Shown piece by piece: positions 1 to 6,631 of a stretch of 6,819 nt of DNA; the first letter of the stretch is position 1, and each line of letters opens with the position of its first letter. The stretch lies in assembly GCA_019510535.1 (NCBI GenBank), contig JAEKKE010000305.1, positions 1 through 6,819 on the forward strand, written 5' to 3'. Made by a program: the position numbers and the translations under genes. Below the pieces are notes generated by a model. That model was not told where the DNA came from. It searched no databases and saw nothing but the letters and a program-made list of their open reading frames with translations. The stretch comes from Acidobacteriota bacterium (GTDB lineage: Bacteria > Acidobacteriota > Terriglobia > Terriglobales > Acidobacteriaceae).

Positions 1-648
1 CGCTTCGGCTGGCTGCACCGCTACGAAGTCTATGCGACCGTCTTTCAGGTGTTAGTCATTACAGGATGGGCCCTGACCAAACTCACACATCGTGCCGACC
101 GTAATGCGTCTTCCCCGTTCTCCTCTGCCTCGTTCCGGCCGTCATTCGCAGGTTTGCTGATACTTCTGCTCCTCTGCGGAGGAATCTCCATCAAAGCAAT
201 TGGAGAGACGCCGTTCTGCTCCATGACCGTCTACCGCCAGCAATATCAGATGCATCTCTTCCTGAATCGCTTCTATACCGGCAATCTTGAAGTCAATGAC
301 CTGGGCGCTATGAGCTTTCAACGCCGCCCCGGAACATATGTCTTCGACCTCGCTGGGCTAGGGTCAGTGGAAGCGCAGCAACAAAAGAAGATGGATCCCG
401 AATGGATGCAGTCGATCGCCAAGAAGCACAACATCGAACTGGCTGTGATCTACGAGAACTGGTGGCCCGTCCCATCGACCTGGACCAATCTCGGCCGCAT
501 CTGTGAACACAGGCGTGGATTCGTGATCCTCGGGGGTCCATGCGTGGCTGTCTACAGCATCAACCCTGCCAATAACGCATCGATTCAGAAGAACCTTCTC
601 ACCTTTGCATCCACACTCCCTCCAGGCGTCTGGTATGAGCGCCCGTAG
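1..648 (+). CDS. Membrane protein with periplasmic C-terminal domain, 5' end missing
   Basis: The reading frame is open from the first base to the TAG at 646-648, giving 215 visible residues; the start lies upstream of the window. The visible part opens with RFGWLHRYEVYA, then a hydrophobic helix (about residues 10-27), a basic, serine-rich loop, and a second very hydrophobic helix (about 49-67). The remaining roughly 150 residues are soluble and probably extracytoplasmic. They contain YTGNLEVNDLGAMSF and YVFDLAGLGS, a pattern I associate with the C-terminal domain of large polytopic glycosyltransferase-like (GT39/GT83-type) membrane proteins. That family link is recall, not proof: no catalytic motif falls inside the window, because it would lie in the missing N-terminal part. 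The gene converges on the 56-residue gene at 890-1060 and ends one base before a palindromic element. It could equally be a membrane protein of unknown function. Confidence 0.72.
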   Translation, partial: RFGWLHRYEVYATVFQVLVITGWALTKLTHRADRNASSPFSSASFRPSFAGLLILLLLCGGISIKAIGETPFCSMTVYRQQYQMHLFLNRFYTGNLEVNDLGAMSFQRRPGTYVFDLAGLGSVEAQQQKKMDPEWMQSIAKKHNIELAVIYENWWPVPSTWTNLGRICEHRRGFVILGGPCVAVYSINPANNASIQKNLLTFASTLPPGVWYERP

Positions 649-649
649 T

Positions 650-764
650 TAGAGCATTTTCCCTGCTGCTGGATATCCCGGAAGAGGCGTGCAAAGGCGT
701 TTTCATTGCGGAAAACGCTCATGGATGCGGAATCCTTACATTACACCTACAGGGAAATGCTCTA
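650..764. repeat. Palindromic MITE/REP-like element with nested hairpin
   Basis: The ends are inverted copies: tagagcattttccctg at 650-665 and cagggaaatgctcta at 750-764. They match over 15 positions with one extra T in the left arm. Inside is a perfect 8-bp hairpin, gcgttttc (697-704) and gaaaacgc (711-718), with a 6-base loop. There is no convincing coding frame. The element starts one base after the stop codon of the upstream gene. Its size (115 bp), terminal inverted repeats and lack of coding capacity fit a small non-autonomous element or an intergenic palindrome family. Whether other copies exist cannot be seen from one window. It may also work as a transcription stop between the converging genes, although no T-tract follows the hairpin. 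Confidence 0.6.
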
Positions 765-767
765 GCG

Positions 768-888
768 TTCTGAGTCTAAAGGTCTTTCAAAAATGTTGTC
801 ATCCTGAATGTCATGAAGGACCTCCTTTTTCAACGCTTCGGATGGCGAAGCTCTTCATGATTAATGCCGCGAACTTTAGATTCACCAC
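768..888. repeat. Second nested imperfect palindrome, directly adjoining the first
   Basis: There are three nested pairs of arms. The outer pair is TGAGTCTAAAG (771-781) with CTTTAGATTCA (874-884), which pairs at 10 of 11 positions and continues weakly to about 768 and 888. The middle pair is tcatgaag (811-818) with cttcatga (853-860), which is perfect. The inner hairpin is gcttcg (835-840) with cgaagc (846-851) and a 5-base loop. The left half contains gtcatcctgaatgtcatgaa at 798-817 followed by ggacctcctttt, which resembles a degenerate form of the GTCATCCTGAGC-type repeats scattered between genes in many bacteria. That likeness is from memory. The element ends two bases before the stop codon of the 56-residue gene, so the two palindromes together fill the whole convergent gap. 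Confidence 0.5.
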
Positions 889-889
889 T

Positions 890-1060
890 CTAGTTCCACA
901 CATGCTCTAACGGCATCGGCTCGATCCGGAAGATCACATCCGGGGCTACCTCGGAGAACTTACGTACAAACTCCCGCGCCTGGTCTTCCGTCTCAAACAT
1001 GTTCTGCTGGCGCATCTTGCCGCCTACAAACTGTTCGCACTTCCAGATCATCGTGTTCAT
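890..1060 (-). CDS. Small conserved-looking hypothetical protein, 56 aa
   Basis: The ATG at 1060-1058 is preceded by a strong purine-rich ribosome site (GGGAGGAGAGG, with GAGG 7 bases before the start). This is why I reject the longer frame that begins at 1153 and would run through the hairpin at 1135-1171. The product begins MNTMIWKCEQFVGGKMR and ends FRIEPMPLEHVWN. It is small, soluble and mixed in charge, with no signal peptide, membrane segment or metal motif (single Cys). The layout suggests a short beta strand, then a helix (about residues 20-34, rich in Glu, Arg and Lys), then another strand. It resembles a small uncharacterised protein I associate with Acidobacteriota. Function is unknown. 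It lies downstream of dnaK on the same strand but is separated from it by hairpins and about 75 bases in which it may have its own promoter. Confidence 0.72.
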   Translation of the reverse strand: MNTMIWKCEQFVGGKMRQQNMFETEDQAREFVRKFSEVAPDVIFRIEPMPLEHVWN

Positions 1061-1134
1061 ATCGTTACCTCTCCTCCCACCTGCTGTTTCTATAAACCCC
1101 AAATCCTGCACTTCGTTTCTGCCGTCAGATACAC

Positions 1135-1171
1135 CGCGGGCGCTCTGAATCAAATCTCAAGAGCGCCCGCG
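1135..1171 (-). terminator. 12-bp GC-rich hairpin downstream of dnaK
   Basis: The arms 1135-1146 and 1160-1171 are perfectly complementary over 12 bp (core gcgggcgctct and agagcgcccgc) around a 13-base AT-rich loop. The hairpin lies 26 bases beyond the dnaK stop codon in the direction of dnaK transcription. No run of T follows on either strand, so it is not a textbook intrinsic terminator. It could still end the transcript, protect the 3' end of the dnaK mRNA from exonucleases, or mark the boundary before the 56-residue gene. Confidence 0.55.
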
Positions 1172-1174
1172 TAT

Positions 1175-1191
1175 GCTTCTCAGCGAGAAGC
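1175..1191 (-). terminator. Small hairpin just after the dnaK stop codon
   Basis: gcttctc at 1175-1181 and gagaagc at 1185-1191 form a perfect 7-bp stem with a 3-base loop, five bases beyond the TAA of dnaK. It stands immediately before the larger 12-bp hairpin in the same transcript, giving a tandem pair. No T-tract follows. Its role is inferred as part of transcript ending or 3' end stability. Confidence 0.4.
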
Positions 1192-1196
1192 AGTTC

Positions 1197-3110
<1,914 letters not shown>

Positions 3111-3154
3111 AAGCCTGCTCCTAAACCCTCTGAAATCCGTCCCGAAGGACGCGA

Positions 3155-3205
3155 ACTCAATCCCTTGACAGTCTCTATTCTGAACATTGAGTGAGTTACT
3201 GTCAA
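3155..3205. promoter_or_regulatory. Interleaved inverted repeats over the dnaK promoter, possible operator
   Basis: Two perfect inverted repeats overlap in an a-b-a'-b' order. ACTCAAT (3155-3161) pairs with ATTGAGT (3186-3192), and TTGACAGT (3165-3172) pairs with ACTGTCAA (3198-3205). Arm-to-arm distances are 31 and 33 bases, about three turns of the helix. The right arm of the second repeat contains the dnaK -35 box. The TTGAGT/ACTCAA half-sites recall those of the HspR operator HAIR (CTTGAGT-N7-ACTCAAG), but the order and spacing differ. A regulator-binding function is inference only. Confidence 0.3.
3177..3205 (-). promoter_or_regulatory. Likely vegetative-type promoter of dnaK
   Basis: Read leftward, a perfect TTGACA (-35, 3205-3200) is followed after 17 bases by CAGAAT (-10, 3182-3177), which matches TATAAT at four of six positions. 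The transcript would start near 3170, leaving a leader of about 60 bases before the dnaK ATG. I see no CIRCE operator (TTAGCACTC-N9-GAGTGCTAA), so HrcA control is not supported by the sequence. Confidence 0.5.
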
Positions 3206-3215
3206 CTTATCTGAT
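3187..3215 (+). promoter_or_regulatory. Weak candidate promoter for the secreted-protein gene
   Basis: TTGAGT (3187-3192), a 17-base spacer and TCTGAT (3210-3215) each match the sigma-70 boxes at four of six positions. If used, this promoter overlaps the dnaK promoter on the other strand, so the two would compete. It leaves a leader of about 80 bases containing an uninterrupted 22-base pyrimidine run (3240-3261). The call is weak. Confidence 0.2.
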
Positions 3216-3298
3216 GCGTCGCCCCTCGCCGAGGTTTCACCCTCTTTTTCCTTTCCTTCCTGCCCGAACCGAAGGATACTGCTGCCGTTGGAGGCTCA

Positions 3299-4066
3299 AT
3301 GCTGCGAACGATTTGCCTCACTCTTCTTGCTGCCACCCTCTTTGCCCAACAGCCCGCCACCGCCCCACAGGACGCCCCGCCTAGGGCACCAGTCAGGCCG
3401 CCTGACGGCGGCACCTCCGAAGTATTGGAGAGCATCTACATCCCCCCAAAGCCGGGGGCTCCCTTCGCCCTGACGCTCAATACCGAATGGGTGCGGACCT
3501 ATGCCGACGGCAATACCACCACCGTGACCAACCACCGCTTCATCGCCCGCGACGCCCAGGGACGAATCTTCGAGGAGCGGCGCCTCCTGGGCCCCGTTGG
3601 CAGCCGCGGAAACTCCTATCTCTCCTGGTGGCAGCACGGCGACCCGGCCGCGCATGTCTTCTACAACTGCCATCCCTATAAGAAAGTCTGCTACATGCTG
3701 CCCTACAACGATCCGGTCGACGTCGACCCCACCTTTGACCCGGGTGTACAGAGCTTCCCGGCCGGCTCTACGACGCGCGATGACCTTGGCCGGCGGTTCA
3801 TCCTAGGCATCGATACCCACGGGGTTCGCGTGACCACCACCCTGAAACCGGGAGTTCTGGGCAACTCGCAACCCTGGATCATCACCCGGGAGTACTGGTA
3901 CTCCGAGCAGCTCGGCATCAACCTGCTCTCCATTCGCAATGATCCACGGTCTGGCCACCAGACCTTCACGGTTGCCGAAATCAACACGGCACCGCCCGAC
4001 CCTAAACTCTTCGATCTTCCGGACGGCTTCCCCATCATCGACCAACGGGCACCCAGCCAAAAGTAA
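3299..4066 (+). CDS. Secreted acidobacterial-type hypothetical protein, 255 aa
   Basis: The ATG at 3299 has GGAGG four bases upstream. Residues 1-16 form a classic Sec signal peptide (MLRTICLTLLAATLFA, cleavage before QQ), followed by a Pro/Ala-rich linker to about residue 37. The mature domain carries the ordered motifs ADGNTTTVTNHRFIARDAQGR (split over 69-89), YNDPVDVDP (136-144), LGRRFILGIDTHGVRVTTT (from 163), GNSQPWIITREYWYS (188-202), NDPRSGHQTF (214-223) and PDPKLFDLPDGFPI (233-246). I recognise this as a lineage-typical family with many paralogues in Acidobacteriota, always exported and without known function. The mature part has exactly two cysteines (124 and 131, C-x6-C), which probably form a disulfide. 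The fold is likely mostly beta. It is transcribed divergently from dnaK with no partner gene. No catalytic residues are evident. A structural or envelope role is possible, but I would not assign one. Confidence 0.85.
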   Translation: MLRTICLTLLAATLFAQQPATAPQDAPPRAPVRPPDGGTSEVLESIYIPPKPGAPFALTLNTEWVRTYADGNTTTVTNHRFIARDAQGRIFEERRLLGPVGSRGNSYLSWWQHGDPAAHVFYNCHPYKKVCYMLPYNDPVDVDPTFDPGVQSFPAGSTTRDDLGRRFILGIDTHGVRVTTTLKPGVLGNSQPWIITREYWYSEQLGINLLSIRNDPRSGHQTFTVAEINTAPPDPKLFDLPDGFPIIDQRAPSQK

Positions 4067-4067
4067 G

Positions 4068-4091
4068 CAACGCAGCGCGACCGCTTCGTTG
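4068..4091. terminator. Possible bidirectional terminator hairpin between convergent genes
   Basis: caacg (4068-4072) with cgttg (4087-4091), and agcg (4074-4077) with cgct (4082-4085), form a stem interrupted by one C-T mismatch around a 4-base loop. It occupies almost all of the 28-base gap between the secreted-protein gene and the transglutaminase gene. Only a short TTT follows on the + strand, so the call is weak. The position supports it more than the structure does. Confidence 0.3.
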
Positions 4092-4094
4092 GCT

Positions 4095-4973
4095 TTAAGC
4101 TGCTATCGGAATCTCCGGATGCCCATGGGGCAAAATCAGGTTCCCGTCGCCATCTATCTCATTCGACTCCACATAGAAGTGGGTTAGATTTGCAACGCCG
4201 AAGGTTGTCGTAATTGCGACATCGGTCGCATCGCGCCCGGCCGCCATCAACACACGGCCGATCCGTGGATGGTTATGACGAGCGTCCATCGTCCACCAGC
4301 GCCCGTCGAGAAAGACCTCGTACCACGCGGAGAAATCCCCCACTCCGGCATAGGGCGAACGAATGTCACCGAGGTAGCCGGCGACATACCGTGCCGGAAT
4401 ATTCATGGCCCGCGTCAATGTAATGGCCAGATGCTGAAAGTCGCGGCAAACGCCGACACGCTCCGTGAACAGATCGAGCGCGGTCTTGGTGGGCCGCGCC
4501 GAGTTGTAGTCAAACCTCACATGATCGTGAACCCAGTCACGAATGGTCACCGCCAGCAGCCATCCCTTAGGAACGCTCCCGAAGAGGTCGCCGGCGAGAC
4601 CGCACATCCGGTCTACCTCGCAGTAGCGGCTGGCAAGCAGGAAAGGCAGCACTGCCGCCGGAAGATCCCGCACCTCGGCCTGTTGGGCGTCTACCTTCAC
4701 CAGATCGGGCATGCCATCGATCTCCACCACATTCGATCCGCTTAACCGCACCGCCCCAGCCGGTAAATGTACACGTGAGCAGCGATTACCGTAGGTATCC
4801 TGATACTTCTCGGTCACCAGGCGCGACATCTGCCCACCATCAACATGCTCCACGACAAGCGATGTCACCTCACGGGCGAGAGCATCGACCGATGGATGCA
4901 GATCCAGCATAGCGAGCATTGTTATCGGAGCAGGCAGCTGGAACTGAATATCGAATTCAGAGCGAATGAGCAT
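4095..4973 (-). CDS. Transglutaminase-like family protein, 292 aa
   Basis: This protein has the two-part layout of COG1305 proteins. The N-terminal beta domain begins MLIRSEFDIQFQLPAPITML (about residues 1-80, Bact_transglu_N type). The papain-like transglutaminase core spans about 140-235. The nucleophile is Cys176 in GVCRDFQHLAITLTRAMNIPARYVAGY (split over 174-200). The aspartate is Asp230 in RWWTMDARHN. The usual His-Ala-Trp motif reads Ser215-Ala-Trp here, so the expected catalytic histidine is absent at that place; His233, three residues past the Asp, is the nearest His. No signal peptide is seen, so the protein is probably cytoplasmic. The ATG at 4973-4971 starts exactly at the conserved N-terminus; upstream only GGTGA, 5 bases away, resembles a ribosome site. 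A longer frame from TTG at 5057 lacks family similarity. Family members are thought to act as peptidases or amide-bond enzymes; the substrate is unknown. It lies 86 bases after the molybdoenzyme gene and may be its operon partner. Confidence 0.88.
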   Translation of the reverse strand: MLIRSEFDIQFQLPAPITMLAMLDLHPSVDALAREVTSLVVEHVDGGQMSRLVTEKYQDTYGNRCSRVHLPAGAVRLSGSNVVEIDGMPDLVKVDAQQAEVRDLPAAVLPFLLASRYCEVDRMCGLAGDLFGSVPKGWLLAVTIRDWVHDHVRFDYNSARPTKTALDLFTERVGVCRDFQHLAITLTRAMNIPARYVAGYLGDIRSPYAGVGDFSAWYEVFLDGRWWTMDARHNHPRIGRVLMAAGRDATDVAITTTFGVANLTHFYVESNEIDGDGNLILPHGHPEIPIAA

Positions 4974-5059
4974 AGATTCACCACGGGCTTTCCTGGAGTG
5001 AGATGCCGAAATGCTATCGGACCGCTGTCTGCGGCCCTTATGCCACAGCCATTGCAACC

Positions 5060-5815
5060 CTAAATGCCTGCATACCAGGCATATCCGCCCTCCGGCGAAG
5101 ACGATCCCAGCCCCTTACCGAAGTGCTTCATCGAGTCGGTTACCGTGATAGAGTCGACAAACTTCAGACTCTTGTAGCCAAGCTGCCGCGGCAGACGAAG
5201 ACGCAGCGGTCCGCCAAACCTGACAGGAAGATCGTCATCATTCATCCCATAAGTAAGCAGTGTCTGCGGATGCATCGCATCGGCCATGTCGATACTCTCC
5301 CACCAATCGCGGTCGATGGAACGATAAACAACGTAGCGAGCCTGAGGCACCATGCCCGCAGCGTGCAGGACTTCGAAGAGCGGCGTGCCGATCCACTCCG
5401 CGATATATGACCAGCCCTCCTCACACGCCAGCTCGGTAATCTGGCTGCGCATTGGCAGTGTCTTGAGATCAGCAAGCGAGAGCGATGCCGGGTGCGCCAC
5501 CATGCCATCGATCGTCAGCTTCCACTCCTTGAATCCCGCGGCCTGATGGCGCTTGAACTCCTCTTTGAGTGGCGGTATCTCATTCGCGAACGGGGCCTTC
5601 GAGATCATGTTGCGGGAGAACTCACGCGCTGTCGAGTGAGTGGTCATCAACCGTTGCGTCGCATAGGTCAGCGTCTCTCCCGGACCATAGATCCCACCGC
5701 TGTCAGGAGGCACCAGACCATATCTCCGCGCCAGCCTGGCCGCCACGCCCGCAACAGAAACACCGGCGCCCGCAGCCACAGTTGCAGCAATCATCCTTCG
5801 CCGCGTCAGGCTCAT
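5060..5815 (-). CDS. Tat-exported molybdopterin-dependent oxidoreductase (sulfite oxidase/MsrP fold)
   Basis: The 251-residue product has the Oxidored_molyb domain (COG2041). It opens with the twin-arginine signal MSLTRRRMIAATVAAGAG (TRRRMI in place of SRRxFLK) and an Ala-rich hydrophobic core, so it should be folded with its cofactor and then exported to the periplasm. Cys131 in ELACEEGWSYIAEWIGTPL is the expected thiolate ligand of molybdenum. Other family landmarks are WKLTIDGMVAHP (98-109), YRSIDRDWWESIDM (164-177), LLTYGMNDDDLPVRFGGPLR (186-205) and LGYKSLKFVDSI (212-223). The ATG at 5815 has AAGGAGGAA upstream and overlaps the TGA of the cytochrome gene as ATGA, which indicates translational coupling. 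The substrate is unknown: related enzymes oxidise sulfite or reduce methionine sulfoxide. The partner here is a b561-type cytochrome, not the MsrQ type, so I do not name it msrP. A longer frame to 5983 is only overlap with the cytochrome gene. Confidence 0.93.
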   Translation of the reverse strand: MSLTRRRMIAATVAAGAGVSVAGVAARLARRYGLVPPDSGGIYGPGETLTYATQRLMTTHSTAREFSRNMISKAPFANEIPPLKEEFKRHQAAGFKEWKLTIDGMVAHPASLSLADLKTLPMRSQITELACEEGWSYIAEWIGTPLFEVLHAAGMVPQARYVVYRSIDRDWWESIDMADAMHPQTLLTYGMNDDDLPVRFGGPLRLRLPRQLGYKSLKFVDSITVTDSMKHFGKGLGSSSPEGGYAWYAGI

Positions 5816-6558
5816 AGCTGTTCCTCCTTCACGACACCAGTCACCATCGCCCGTGTCCTGCTCCAGAAACCCGCCAGCGTCACCATCACGACGTGCACGA
5901 CAAAGAACAAGACCAGCGCAATAGTCGCGAAGAAGTGCAGCGTCCGCGCAGACTGCCGTCCACCAAGGGCCTCCACTGCCCACGGAGCAACCGAGGCAAC
6001 CGCAGGCGACAGCGCCAGACCTGTCCAGATGAGCAACGGCAACAAACCAAAGATCACACCGAGATAGGCCGCGCGTTGCACGGCGTTATAAGCGCCGCTC
6101 TCTTTCACGGGAGCACGGTGAAGATATCTGCCAAGCACCGCAGCGTATGCCTTCCAGTTACGCTGTTCACGCGCCGGCAGAAGATCACGGCGAAGGTGAC
6201 CGTTCCAGAGACTCGCCAGCACATAGACAATGCCTATCAGGACAAGCAGCCAGGCCGCCTCAAAGTGCAGATAGCGGCTCCATCCGTTCTGATCCGGCAG
6301 CACGGCGTATCCCGTAGGCACCATCGACCGAGACGACGGCACATGCAGCGTGAATAACGGATGCATGTTCACATTGCCGGTCTCTCCCCAGTAAAACCGC
6401 GGATGCGAGAGAAGAATCTCAACACCGGTCACCAGCAACGCGGCAAAACACAACACCGTGATCCAATGCGTCACACGCACGACGGCGGAGTGCCGCGATC
6501 TCTCGGTAGCAGGCGCTGCAACGGTTGTTGGCACGACGGGAGCATAGCACGGAGTCAC
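5812..6558 (-). CDS. Cytochrome b561-type membrane subunit, 248 aa
   Basis: This is a four-helix integral membrane cytochrome b (PF01292-like, related to Ni/Fe-hydrogenase and formate dehydrogenase b subunits). Numbered from the GTG start, the helices are about 28-50, 98-118, 164-184 and 206-230. Candidate heme-ligand histidines are His31 (RVTHW), His98 (YLHFEAAW), His208 (TLHFF) and His222 (VVHVVMV), enough for two b hemes. A polar loop of about 45 residues between helices 1 and 2 carries WGETGNVNMHPLF. The start is a GTG at 6558-6556 with GGAG 8 bases upstream; the alternative TTG at 6603 has no such site and adds a non-family N-terminus. The stop overlaps the molybdoenzyme start (ATGA). 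The inferred job is electron exchange between the quinone pool and the periplasmic molybdoenzyme. It is not MsrQ, which belongs to the ferric-reductase-like family. Confidence 0.88.
   Translation of the reverse strand: MTPCYAPVVPTTVAAPATERSRHSAVVRVTHWITVLCFAALLVTGVEILLSHPRFYWGETGNVNMHPLFTLHVPSSRSMVPTGYAVLPDQNGWSRYLHFEAAWLLVLIGIVYVLASLWNGHLRRDLLPAREQRNWKAYAAVLGRYLHRAPVKESGAYNAVQRAAYLGVIFGLLPLLIWTGLALSPAVASVAPWAVEALGGRQSARTLHFFATIALVLFFVVHVVMVTLAGFWSRTRAMVTGVVKEEQL
5816..5829 (-). promoter_or_regulatory. Strong ribosome binding site inside the cytochrome gene
   Basis: AAGGAGGAA (5829-5821) lies 7 bases (counted from GGAGG) before the ATG at 5815-5813. It is embedded in the last codons of the cytochrome gene, encoding its Lys-Glu-Glu-Gln-Leu end. 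It fixes the molybdoenzyme start at the ATGA overlap. Confidence 0.85.
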
Positions 6559-6603
6559 CCTCGTCTCTCCACAAGAAATCAGCCATTTTCCGAGGTGCAA
6601 CAA

Positions 6604-6628
6604 CTATGCTGCAACCAGCTATGCTGCA
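6604..6628 (+). repeat. 10-bp direct repeat before the ATPase gene
   Basis: ctatgctgca occurs at 6604-6613 and again at 6619-6628, 15 bases apart start to start. Each copy contains TATGCT, a TANNNT-type -10 box. The second one ends seven bases before the A of the ATPase ATG. This could place the transcript start at or very near the start codon. Confidence 0.45.
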
Positions 6629-6631
6629 TCT

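Noticed and set aside
900..909. atgctctaa, a partial copy of the end of the 650-764 element
   Set aside because: It lies in the coding end of the 56-residue gene (the Leu-Glu-His codons), and an 8-9 base match is likely chance.
689..910. 73-codon + strand frame across the palindromes
   Set aside because: It crosses both repeat elements and the end of the 56-residue gene. No ribosome site or protein-like pattern is seen.
1061..1153. 31-residue N-terminal extension of the 56-residue protein
   Set aside because: It would cross the loop of the 1135-1171 hairpin, lacks a ribosome site, and leaves the strong GGGAGGAGAGG unexplained.
3111..3298. CIRCE or HAIR heat-shock operator
   Set aside because: No TTAGCACTC-N9-GAGTGCTAA is present. 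TTGAGT/ACTCAA half-sites exist but in reversed order with a 24-base gap, so neither operator can be called.
5492..6067. 191-codon + strand frame over the molybdoenzyme/cytochrome junction
   Set aside because: It is antisense to two well-supported genes, and its Arg/His/Pro/Ser-rich composition is typical of shadow translation.
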